A stretch of DNA of 6,046 bases from Anaerolineales bacterium UBA4826 (GTDB taxonomy: Bacteria > Chloroflexota > Anaerolineae > UBA4142): NCBI GenBank assembly GCA_002400365.1, contig DHFK01000142.1, positions 82,171-88,216 of the forward strand, given 5' to 3'. The notes under the pieces were generated by a model. It saw only the letters and a program-made list of their open reading frames with translations, had not been told where the DNA came from and did not search any database. Shown here in pieces: positions 1-5,865 of this stretch (positions are counted from its first letter, which is position 1; each line of letters begins with the position of its first letter). Both the position numbers and the translations under genes were made by a program.

Positions 1-948
1 CTGCTCATCCTCTTTTCCGTGATTGTTTTCTGGCTGGTGCAAGCGCCGCCCGGCGACTTTTTGACCAGTTACGTCGCCACTCTGGCTTCGGGAGGGTCCT
101 CCATTCGCGAGGAGCAGGTGGAGGCGCTCAAACGCCAATTCGGTCTCGACCAGCCCGGCTATGTTCAATATCTACTTTGGATGGAGAGTCTCTCCAAAGT
201 AGATTTGGGCGTGTCACTCGAATACCAGCGTCCCAACACCGAACTGATCGGCGAACGCTTGGTGCTGACGATTGCGCTCGCGCTCTTTGCGTTCTTCATC
301 ACGTGGGCAGTCGCGATTCCGGCGGGAATCTACTCCGCGATGCATCAAAATTCCTTGCTCGACTATATTTTCACCGTGCTGAACTATGTCGGCGTGGCGA
401 CGCCGAACTTTATGCTCGCGCTGATTCTGATGTGGATTGCGTTCTCGAATTTCGGCGTGAGCGTCACCGGTTTGTTTTCGCCGCAATATATTCAAGCCCC
501 GTGGAGTCTGGAGCGCGGCATTGATTTGCTCCAGCATATCTGGGTGCCGGCGATCGTGCTGGGCGTGGCGGGCACGGCGCGCCTGATGCGCGTGATGCGC
601 GCGAATCTGCTGGATGAACTGAACAAGCCGTATGTCGTCACCGCGCGCGCCAAGGGTATGTCGGAATGGACGCTGGTGCTCAAATATCCGGTGCGGCTCG
701 CGCTCAATCCGCTGGTCAGCACGATTGGTTGGTACCTGCCGCAGTTGTTCTCCGGCTCGCTCATCGTCGCGACGGTGATGAATCTGCCGAATATCGGACC
801 CTTGCTTTTGCGCGCGTTGATTCAGCAAGATATGTACCTCGCCGGCAGTATCTTGCTGATTTACTGCCTGCTCACGATCATCGGCACTTTGATTTCGGAT
901 ATCCTCCTCGCGTTGCTTGACCCGCGCATTCGAATGGAAGGCGTCTAA
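1..948 (+). CDS. Oligopeptide/dipeptide ABC transporter permease, DppB/OppB type (5' end missing)
   Basis: This is one of the two inner-membrane subunits that form the translocation channel of an Opp/Dpp-type importer. The frame is open from the first base of the window, so the start lies upstream; probably only about 15-20 residues of the first membrane helix are missing. The visible 315 residues begin inside that helix and continue with the family-typical APPGDF segment (residues 15-20). Hydrophobic helices follow at about 87-112, 127-150, 180-195, 240-262 and 280-306. The cytoplasmic EAA loop, which docks on the ATPases, is at about 211-230 (VVTARAKGMSE, conserved Gly219). The C-terminus, LLDPRIRMEGV, has the normal LLDPR ending. 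The next gene, the partner permease, starts 45 bases later. Family assignment is secure; the substrate (peptide, sugar or other) is not determinable. Confidence 0.95.
   Translation: MLILFSVIVFWLVQAPPGDFLTSYVATLASGGSSIREEQVEALKRQFGLDQPGYVQYLLWMESLSKVDLGVSLEYQRPNTELIGERLVLTIALALFAFFITWAVAIPAGIYSAMHQNSLLDYIFTVLNYVGVATPNFMLALILMWIAFSNFGVSVTGLFSPQYIQAPWSLERGIDLLQHIWVPAIVLGVAGTARLMRVMRANLLDELNKPYVVTARAKGMSEWTLVLKYPVRLALNPLVSTIGWYLPQLFSGSLIVATVMNLPNIGPLLLRALIQQDMYLAGSILLIYCLLTIIGTLISDILLALLDPRIRMEGV
170..204 (+). repeat. Perfect 12-bp inverted repeat (hairpin) inside the permease gene
   Basis: Bases 170-181 (ATCTACTTTGGA) are the exact reverse complement of 193-204 (TCCAAAGTAGAT), with an 11-base loop. 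A second, shorter symmetry (GGAGAG/CTCTCC, 183-188 with 190-195) is centred two bases away and would compete with the outer stem. The repeat encodes ordinary residues of the extracytoplasmic part of the permease (YLLWMESLSKVD), so it does not disrupt the protein. Its role is unknown; it could be chance. Confidence 0.6.
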
Positions 949-954
949 CGTGTC

Positions 955-981
955 AACGAATGTTGGAACGAATAAACGAAT
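955..981 (+). repeat. Three copies of AACGAAT in the oppB-oppC gap
   Basis: The heptamer AACGAAT occurs at 955-961, 967-973 and 975-981, filling most of the 45-base gap between the two permease genes. Spacing is uneven (5 bases, then 1 base), so this is a loose or decayed array. The last copy ends one base before the GAGG ribosome-binding site of the next gene. No promoter or terminator is recognisable here. Confidence 0.6.
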
Positions 982-985
982 GAGG
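982..985 (+). promoter_or_regulatory. Ribosome-binding site for the second permease
   Basis: GAGG lies 8 bases before the GTG at 994. It supports GTG as the true start, since no better in-frame start with a Shine-Dalgarno sequence is nearby. Confidence 0.65.
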
Positions 986-993
986 TAGAGACT

Positions 994-2145
994 GTGACAG
1001 AGAACTCGTCTACCCAAGTCCTCGCACAAGAATTGGAAAAAGCGGCGACGCAAGCCGAAGAGCGGGTCTCGGTTGCATCGAACTGGCAACTGGTGTGGTG
1101 GCGTTTCAAAAAGAACCGTCTCGCACTCTTCAGCGCGGCGGTGCTCATCTTTTTTTACCTCATCGTGCTGATTCCTGATTTCTTTGCGACCCAAGACCCG
1201 GAGGCGACCGAGGCGCGGCTCGTGTTCATTCCCGCGCAAGCGCTGAACCTTTTCGATGAATCGGGTCTTCACCCGTGGGTGCCGGCGGTGGTGGGCAAGC
1301 GCAATCCGGTCACTTTGCGCATGGAATGGCAGGTAGACCCAACGAAAAAAGTGTACGTCCGTTTCTTCGGGTCAGGATTCAAGTACTCCATCTTGGGGCT
1401 TTTCCGCACTGATATTCATTTGCTGGGACTCGAAGATCCCAAGTCGGAAGACAAAATCTATCTTCTCGGAACGGATCGGCTGGGACGCGATCAATGGTCG
1501 CGGATGATGTACAGCACGCGCACTTCGATGACGGTGGGACTCGTGGCGGTGGCGCTGAGCGTGATTCTCGGCGTTCTGCTCGGCGGCATCTCCGGTTACT
1601 TTGGCGGATGGATAGACCTCATCATTCAGCGGCTGATCGAACTTCTGCAATCGTTGCCGACGATTCCAATCTGGCTGGCGATGACCGCCGCGCTGCCGCA
1701 GGACTGGCGCCCCGACCAGGTGTTTTTCGCGATCACGATCATTCTCGCGTTCATCGGCTGGACAACGCTGGGCCGCGAGGTACGCGGGCGCTTCCTCTCG
1801 CTGCGTGAAGAGGATTTCGTGCTTGCGGCGGATCTTGCCGGGTGCAGTCGGTTCCGCATCATTACGCGCCACATGGTGCCGGCATTTATGAGCCACATCA
1901 TCGCGACGAGTACCCTCGCGATTCCGGTGATGATTGTCAGCGAAACGTCGCTCAGTTTTCTGGGTTTGGGCATTCGTCCACCTGCGATCAGTTGGGGCGT
2001 GCTGTTACAGGAGGCGCAGAACATTCAAACCATCGCGCAAGCACCATGGTTGCTCACGCCCGGCTTGTTCGTCATTCTTGCAGTGCTCGCGTTCAATCTC
2101 GTCGGGGATGGCTTGCGCGACGCGGCGGATCCGTACGGGCATTGA
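994..2145 (+). CDS. Oligopeptide/dipeptide ABC transporter permease, DppC/OppC type, with extended loop
   Basis: This is the second channel-forming subunit, pairing with the upstream permease. The 383-residue product starts at GTG 994. It has a soluble N-terminal tail, a first membrane helix at about 44-62, and then a roughly 95-residue segment before the family motif LLGTDRLGRDQWSR (157-170). Further helices follow at about 179-203, 208-232, 243-260, 303-325 and 353-372. The ATPase-docking EAA loop is at about 273-292 (FVLAADLAGCSRF, Gly283), and SFLGLGIRPP (321-330) is typical of the family. The C-terminus GDGLRDAADPYGH matches the usual GLRDALDP ending, so the protein looks complete. Most OppC/DppC proteins are near 300 residues; the extra length is the segment after helix 1. 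The stop codon (2143-2145) overlaps the first bases of the inverted-repeat arm that follows. Confidence 0.95.
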   Translation: MTENSSTQVLAQELEKAATQAEERVSVASNWQLVWWRFKKNRLALFSAAVLIFFYLIVLIPDFFATQDPEATEARLVFIPAQALNLFDESGLHPWVPAVVGKRNPVTLRMEWQVDPTKKVYVRFFGSGFKYSILGLFRTDIHLLGLEDPKSEDKIYLLGTDRLGRDQWSRMMYSTRTSMTVGLVAVALSVILGVLLGGISGYFGGWIDLIIQRLIELLQSLPTIPIWLAMTAALPQDWRPDQVFFAITIILAFIGWTTLGREVRGRFLSLREEDFVLAADLAGCSRFRIITRHMVPAFMSHIIATSTLAIPVMIVSETSLSFLGLGIRPPAISWGVLLQEAQNIQTIAQAPWLLTPGLFVILAVLAFNLVGDGLRDAADPYGH

Positions 2146-2175
2146 AGGATGAAGGCGGAAGGATGAAGGAGGAAG
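2144..2175 (+). repeat. Left arm: tandem GAAGGAT-type heptamers
   Basis: The arm reads as 4.6 heptamers: GAAGGAT (2144-2150), GAAGGCG (2151-2157), GAAGGAT (2158-2164), GAAGGAG (2165-2171) and GAAG (2172-2175). It begins within the stop codon of the upstream permease gene and contains the ribosome-binding site of the enclosed ORF. Confidence 0.9.
2166..2172 (+). promoter_or_regulatory. Ribosome-binding site of the S23-type gene, embedded in the left repeat arm
   Basis: AAGGAGG is a near-consensus Shine-Dalgarno sequence, 9 bases before ATG 2182. It is produced by the junction of the last heptamers of the left arm. In a closed stem it would pair with 2548-2554 at all but one position, so ribosome access could depend on whether the stem has formed or been cut. 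Confidence 0.75.
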
Positions 2176-2181
2176 AGCAAA

Positions 2182-2544
2182 ATGGTGAGAGAGGATGTGC
2201 AAGACCTGAGGACCAGAACCAAGAATTTTGCGCTACGGATCTTTCGTCTGTATGTCAGTCTGCCCAAGACGACCCAGGCACAAATTCTTGGAAAGCAAGT
2301 ATTGCGTTCGGGCACCTCGGTGGGAGCACACTACCGAGAAGCATGTAGGGCAAGATCTGACGCCGATTTCATCAACAAGATGGAAGGCGGCTTGCAGGAA
2401 CTTGAGACGGCATATTGGCTTGAACTGCTGGTTGAATCAGGGATCGTGGCAGAGAAAAGGCTAAAGCCGTTGATGCAAGAAACGGATGAATTGATTTCCA
2501 TCTTTGTCACGATCGTCAATAAGATGAAAGGGAAGCAAGCATAG
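2182..2544 (+). CDS. Four-helix-bundle protein, S23 / 23S rRNA intervening-sequence family
   Basis: The 120-residue product matches the S23/IVP-type four-helix-bundle family: an opening RTKNFALRIFRLYVSLPK, the signature LRSGTSVGAHYREA (residues 41-54), then ADFINKMEGGLQELETAYWLELL. Length and the order of four amphipathic helices (about 10-27, 32-57, 60-86 and 92-116) are normal, so the gene appears intact. ATG 2182 is chosen for the good Shine-Dalgarno sequence at 2166-2172. Family members were first found in 23S rRNA intervening sequences; the related bAvd protein helps diversity-generating retroelements. The cellular role of stand-alone members is not established. No reverse transcriptase or rRNA is in the window. 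G+C over 2221-2520 is 146/300 (49%), against 67-68% in two 60-base samples of flanking genes (1681-1740, 3121-3180), although another sample (1921-1980) is 50%. It is an insertion within a transporter operon rather than a transporter part. Confidence 0.9.
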   Translation: MVREDVQDLRTRTKNFALRIFRLYVSLPKTTQAQILGKQVLRSGTSVGAHYREACRARSDADFINKMEGGLQELETAYWLELLVESGIVAEKRLKPLMQETDELISIFVTIVNKMKGKQA

Positions 2545-2576
2545 CTTCATCCTTCATCCTTCTGCCTTCATCCTTT
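2545..2576 (-). repeat. Right arm: inverted copy of the heptamer array
   Basis: Read on the minus strand this is the same GAAGGAT-type array as the left arm, with 29 of 32 identities. It starts immediately after the TAG of the S23-type gene and ends two bases before ATG 2579 of the ATPase gene. On the mRNA it is a pyrimidine-rich tract containing no Shine-Dalgarno-like sequence. Confidence 0.9.
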
Positions 2577-2578
2577 GT

Positions 2579-3625
2579 ATGAGCGAGCCAATGAATAGCC
2601 AAACAACTCCCCTGCTCTCCGTCCGCAACCTCAAAACACACTTCTTCATGGACGAAGGCGTCGTCAAAGCGGTGGACGGCGTGACCTTTGACGTGCACCC
2701 GGGTCAAATCTTTGGCATCGTCGGCGAAAGTGGCTGCGGCAAAAGCGTGACGATGAAAGCGGTGCTGCGCATTGTCGAGCCGCCCGGCAAAATCGTCAAC
2801 GGCGAGATTTTATTGCGCCGCGCGAAAGGGAACGGATCGAACGGTGAGGTGATTGATCTCGCCACGCTCGCTGCGAACGGCAAACGGATGCGCTCGATTC
2901 GCGGCGGGGAGATCGCGCTCATCCCGCAAGAGCCGATGGCGGCGTTCAGTCCGGTGCACACCGTCGGCGATCAGATCATCGAAGCGATTATGCTGCATCA
3001 GACTGTAAGCCAGCGCGCGGCGCGGAAGATTGCGCTGCAAATGTTCAAGGACGTGGGCATCCCGATTCCGGATCAGCGCCTCGACGAATACGCGTGGCAA
3101 CTCAGCGGCGGCTTGCGCCAGCGCGCGATCATCGCGATGGCACTTTCGTGCAACCCGCGCCTCTTGATCGCGGACGAGCCGACGACCGCTGTGGATGTGA
3201 CGACGCAGGCGCAGGTACTGCGCCTGCTGCGTCGGCTGCAGGAGGATCGCAACGCCGCGATCATCTTCATCACGCACGATCTGGGCGTGATTGCACAGAT
3301 GGCGTCCTACGTGATGGTGATGTACCTCGGCTTGGTGATGGAGGAGGGCCCCGTGGACGAAATCTTCCACGCGCCCCAGCATCCGTACACGCAGGCGCTC
3401 TTGCGCTCGATCCCGAGCGTGAACTCGGCGCCGCGCGTGAATCTGCCGACGATCAGCGGCTCGATCCCGCATCCGTTCAACAAACCGCGCGGCTGTCCCT
3501 TCCATCCGCGCTGCGAAAAACTGATCGCTGGCAAATGTGATGCGCGCACGCCCGCGCTGCAAACAGTCGCAGAGAAACAATTGGTCAGTTGCTTCTTGTA
3601 CCACGATGTGGAGGTAGCATCGTGA
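2579..3625 (+). CDS. Oligopeptide/dipeptide ABC transporter ATP-binding protein, DppD/OppD type
   Basis: This is a cytoplasmic ATPase that powers import, acting as a heterodimer with the next gene product. The 348 residues contain Walker A GESGCGKS (49-56), the Q-loop Gln117, the signature LSGGLRQR (175-182), Walker B LLIADEP (195-201), the D-loop region TAVDVT (more often TALDVT) and the switch His233. The C-terminal oligopeptide-transporter domain has four cysteines (306, 312, 320, 338) in the GCPFHPRC pattern; DppD-type homologues bind a [4Fe-4S] cluster with such cysteines. ATG 2579 gives the full N-terminus; ATG 2591 is a possible alternative. Neither has a convincing Shine-Dalgarno sequence, because the inverted-repeat arm occupies the bases just upstream. 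The gene overlaps the next one by four bases, indicating translational coupling. Function is secure, substrate unknown. Confidence 0.96.
   Translation: MSEPMNSQTTPLLSVRNLKTHFFMDEGVVKAVDGVTFDVHPGQIFGIVGESGCGKSVTMKAVLRIVEPPGKIVNGEILLRRAKGNGSNGEVIDLATLAANGKRMRSIRGGEIALIPQEPMAAFSPVHTVGDQIIEAIMLHQTVSQRAARKIALQMFKDVGIPIPDQRLDEYAWQLSGGLRQRAIIAMALSCNPRLLIADEPTTAVDVTTQAQVLRLLRRLQEDRNAAIIFITHDLGVIAQMASYVMVMYLGLVMEEGPVDEIFHAPQHPYTQALLRSIPSVNSAPRVNLPTISGSIPHPFNKPRGCPFHPRCEKLIAGKCDARTPALQTVAEKQLVSCFLYHDVEVAS
3610..3615 (+). promoter_or_regulatory. Ribosome-binding site for the DppF-type gene
   Basis: GGAGGT lies 6 bases before GTG 3622, inside the last codons of the preceding ATPase gene. It decides the start at 3622 over the upstream in-frame TTG at 3589. 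Confidence 0.8.
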
Positions 3626-4668
3626 CTAACCATCCCACCATCCAACTACCCAACCACCCAACCACCCAACGCTTGCTCGAAGTGAAAAACCTCCACAAAT
3701 ATTTTCCAATCCGCAAAGGATTTTTTCGCAAGACCATTGGCAATGTCCGCGCGGTGGACGACGTGAGTTTCTTCGTCAACGAAGGCGAAACGCTCGGCTT
3801 GGTTGGCGAAAGCGGTTGCGGCAAGACCACGACGGCGCGGTGCATCTTGCGCGCGCTGACGCCGACGAGCGGCGAGATGTTGTTCCGCCCAAAAGCAGGG
3901 CAGACGGTTGACCTGGCGAAACTATCGCGACAGGGATTGCGTCCGCTGCGACCGCAGATGCAGATGATTTTCCAGGACCCGTATGGCTCGCTCAATCCGC
4001 GCATGACACTCTTCGACATTGTGGGCGAGCCGCTCTTGGTCAATGGGATGAAGAATCGCAAAGAGCGCACCGAGCGCGTGGCGGAGATACTGCGCCTGGT
4101 CGGTCTGCGTCCGGAGTATATGCAACGGTATCCGCACGCGTTCAGCGGCGGGCAGCGGCAGCGCATCGGTATCGCGCGCGCGCTCGCGCTGCACCCACGC
4201 CTGGTCGTCGCGGATGAGCCCGTCTCCGCGCTCGACGTTTCGGTGCAAGCGCAGATTTTGAACCTGCTGCTCGAACTGCAAAAGCGACTCCACCTGACGT
4301 ACCTGTTCGTCGCGCACAACCTGAGCGTCGTCAAGCATATCAGCGACCGCGTCGCCGTGATGTACGTGGGCAAAATCGTCGAGACCGCCACGACCCAGGC
4401 ACTCTTCAATTCGCCCAAGCATCCCTACACCGCGGCTCTGCTCGCCGCCGTTCCTGTGCCCGACCCGCGTGTGCGGACCGGCAATGTCGAACTGAAGGGC
4501 GAGGTGCCCAGCCCGGCGAATCCGCCCTCGGGCTGCTACTTTCACCCGCGCTGCGGGTACGCGGTGGATATCTGCCGCGTCCAAGCGCCGGTGTTCCGCG
4601 AGATTGTCCCCAGCCATTTCGTCAGTTGTCATCGCGCGGATGAGTTAAAGTTGCAGGGAATTGCATGA
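3622..4668 (+). CDS. Oligopeptide/dipeptide ABC transporter ATP-binding protein, DppF/OppF type
   Basis: This is the second ATPase of the importer. From GTG 3622 (GTGA start-stop overlap with the previous gene) the product has 348 residues. It shows Walker A GESGCGKT (62-69), the Q-loop Gln118 in FQDPYGSLNPR, the signature FSGGQRQRIGIARAL (174-188), Walker B LVVADEP (194-200), the D-loop SALDVS and the switch His232 in VAHNLSVV. The C-terminal domain has cysteines 305, 311, 318 and 336 in the GCYFHPRC pattern. FQDPYGSLNP and SGGQRQR are the family features separating DppF from DppD. The first 16 or so residues (VTNHPTIQLPNHPTTQ) are not conserved ABC sequence; they are encoded by an 8-bp tandem repeat. 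The gene is followed by a 70-base gap with no obvious terminator. Confidence 0.96.
   Translation: MTNHPTIQLPNHPTTQRLLEVKNLHKYFPIRKGFFRKTIGNVRAVDDVSFFVNEGETLGLVGESGCGKTTTARCILRALTPTSGEMLFRPKAGQTVDLAKLSRQGLRPLRPQMQMIFQDPYGSLNPRMTLFDIVGEPLLVNGMKNRKERTERVAEILRLVGLRPEYMQRYPHAFSGGQRQRIGIARALALHPRLVVADEPVSALDVSVQAQILNLLLELQKRLHLTYLFVAHNLSVVKHISDRVAVMYVGKIVETATTQALFNSPKHPYTAALLAAVPVPDPRVRTGNVELKGEVPSPANPPSGCYFHPRCGYAVDICRVQAPVFREIVPSHFVSCHRADELKLQGIA
3642..3670 (+). repeat. Octamer tandem repeat (CCAACCAC) at the start of the DppF-type gene
   Basis: There are 3.6 copies of an 8-base unit: CCAACTAC (3642-3649), CCAACCAC (3650-3657), CCAACCAC (3658-3665) and CCAAC (3666-3670). Related CCCACCATC sequence extends it leftward to about 3629. 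The unit is not a multiple of three, so a change of one copy would shift the frame of the ATPase. On the minus strand the tract has four GGG runs within about 40 bases. Confidence 0.85.
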
Positions 4669-4727
4669 CCGTTAGACGCGTTCTTCTGCGCCGAGCCGAG
4701 GGAATATCTCATCAATTTGCTTGGAAC

Positions 4728-4734
4728 GAGAGGA
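4728..4734 (+). promoter_or_regulatory. Ribosome-binding site for the URO-D-like gene
   Basis: GAGAGGA lies 4 bases before ATG 4739. The spacing is slightly short, but it favours ATG 4739 over the in-frame TTG 4721, which has no such site. Confidence 0.55.
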
Positions 4735-4738
4735 CTCG

Positions 4739-5851
4739 ATGAGCGACTTTGATCCGCACCCTTATCTCGACAAATTAGAGGCGCTGGTGGATGTCGAGCA
4801 TCAGAAACGTGCCCACGCGCGTCAACTCGCCGCGCTCAACTTTGAGCCGCTCGATTTTCGTCCAACGATTGTCACGTGCCGCGCGCCGTGGAGTCATCTG
4901 CAATACGACGATCCGCCCGCTTGGCCCCGCATCCCGTACCGCGAAGCGTTCCGCGACCCCGCCAAGATGCTCGTGAGCGAGTTGATGCAAGTGTACGAGG
5001 GCGCGCTGTTGAAAGATGACCGCGTGTTCACAATTCGCGCGAACTATGGCTTGATCCTGACGACCTCAATTTTGGGCGCAGAGTACTGGCAAGATGAAGA
5101 CAATATGCCCTGGCCGATGCCGATCGAAAGTCTCAACGCTGTGCGTGAGATCATTGCACGCGGTATGCCTGATTTGAACAACGGCATCGGTAAACAGGTA
5201 TGGGAAACCGAAGCATATTTTCGCGATACGCTCGCGCAGTACCCGAAACTCGCGCAGACAGCGCACATCGGGCATCCCGACCCACAGGGTCCGTTCAGTT
5301 TCGCGGTGAACCTCGCCGGCACCGCCGTCTTTGAGGCGACGATTGAAGATCCTCAACTTGTGCACGACCTGCTCGATTTTTCTGTGCCGTTTTACATCGC
5401 GGTCATTCAAAAACACCGCGCGCTCACCGGCGAAAAACCGGACGAGGGCTACAAGTTTGGCTGTCGCCATCGCGGCGGCGGTTGCATCCCTGATGATTCG
5501 GGCGTGATGCTCTCGCGCAAAATGTATCGCGAGTTCTGCAAGCCGTACAACGCGCGCGTCGCCACCGCGCTCAACGGCGCGCTCGGACATTTTTGCGGCA
5601 AAGGGACGCAGTTTTACGAGGAAATGATTGACACACCCGGCATCACAGGCATCAACTTTGGGAATTCGGAAATGCAGAATCTCCTCGAGCGCTATGCTCT
5701 CGCGGCACCGAAAAAAATCTGCTTGATGTGGGATGGGGACATTCCCGCCGAGGCACAGCACATCCATACCGGCATCATTCATCGTCACATCGCCAAGAGT
5801 TGGTCGGAAGCCGTGGAGACCGCGCGCCGAGTATTTGGCTCGCGGAACTGA
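4739..5851 (+). CDS. Uroporphyrinogen decarboxylase (URO-D/MtaA-like) superfamily protein
   Basis: The 370-residue product resembles the URO-D superfamily, which includes haem-pathway decarboxylases and zinc-dependent corrinoid or coenzyme M methyltransferases such as MtaA. Features seen: PDDSGVMLSRKMYREFCKPY (251-270), the usual Asp-rich loop leading into a Tyr-Arg-Glu-Phe helix; and GHFCGKG (283-289), whose His284-x-Cys286 matches the zinc-binding HxC of the methyltransferase branch; then a GITGINFGNSE strand (301-311). It lacks the familiar N-terminal motif of true HemE proteins, so haem synthesis is unlikely. No signal peptide or membrane helix is seen, so it should be cytoplasmic. It follows the transporter genes by 70 bases with no visible terminator and precedes an amidohydrolase by 14 bases, so it is probably co-transcribed. 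Methyl transfer or processing of an imported compound is inference; no corrinoid protein gene is in view. Confidence 0.8.
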   Translation: MSDFDPHPYLDKLEALVDVEHQKRAHARQLAALNFEPLDFRPTIVTCRAPWSHLQYDDPPAWPRIPYREAFRDPAKMLVSELMQVYEGALLKDDRVFTIRANYGLILTTSILGAEYWQDEDNMPWPMPIESLNAVREIIARGMPDLNNGIGKQVWETEAYFRDTLAQYPKLAQTAHIGHPDPQGPFSFAVNLAGTAVFEATIEDPQLVHDLLDFSVPFYIAVIQKHRALTGEKPDEGYKFGCRHRGGGCIPDDSGVMLSRKMYREFCKPYNARVATALNGALGHFCGKGTQFYEEMIDTPGITGINFGNSEMQNLLERYALAAPKKICLMWDGDIPAEAQHIHTGIIHRHIAKSWSEAVETARRVFGSRN

Positions 5852-5865
5852 ATTCACCCTCTGCT

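Larger units (their letters stand above)
2144..2576 (+). mobile_element. IVS-like cassette: S23-type ORF enclosed by a 32-bp inverted heptamer repeat
   Basis: A 433-base unit sits between the second permease and the first ATPase. It consists of a left arm (2144-2175), a 120-residue four-helix-bundle gene, and a right arm (2545-2576) that is the reverse complement of the left arm at 29 of 32 positions. In RNA two of the three differences are G-U pairs, leaving one G-A mismatch (2171 with 2549), so the transcript could close a 32-position stem over a 369-base loop. Intervening sequences in some bacterial 23S rRNAs (for example Leptospira and Coxiella) have this plan, with an S23 ORF and pairing ends. 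No transposase is encoded and I see no clear target-site duplication, so mobility is inferred from architecture and position only. Confidence 0.6.

Noticed and set aside
214..1272. A 352-codon open frame on the minus strand
   Set aside because: It lies antisense to both permease genes, whose products match known families, and its translation is Arg/His/Gln-rich with no recognisable motif, as expected for a shadow of GC-rich coding DNA.
2182..2544. The four-helix-bundle gene as an accessory protein of a diversity-generating retroelement
   Set aside because: The bAvd relatives share the fold, but there is no reverse transcriptase, template repeat or variable repeat in the window.
2144..2576. 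The inverted repeats as ends of a classical insertion sequence
   Set aside because: The enclosed ORF is not a transposase, the arms are simple heptamer arrays, and no target-site duplication is evident.
2545..2576. The right arm as an intrinsic terminator
   Set aside because: Its pairing partner is about 370 bases upstream, there is no local GC-rich hairpin and no U-run after it, and the transporter ATPase begins two bases later.
3589..3621. An earlier TTG start for the DppF-type gene, adding 11 residues
   Set aside because: The GGAGGT site at 3610-3615 and the four-base start-stop overlap point to GTG 3622.
2810..4632. Long minus-strand open frames opposite the two ATPase genes (2810-3604, 3585-4418, 3922-4632)
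   Set aside because: All are antisense to clear ABC ATPases and have low-complexity Arg-rich or Ser/Arg-rich translations without domains; the Trp/Gly/Val-rich stretch is just the antisense of the octamer repeat.
4669..4738. A promoter or terminator between the DppF-type and URO-D-like genes
   Set aside because: No hairpin plus T-run and no well-spaced -35/-10 pair could be identified in these 70 bases.
5066..5857. A 263-codon minus-strand open frame opposite the URO-D-like gene
   Set aside because: The plus-strand frame has family motifs and a ribosome-binding site; the antisense frame has neither.
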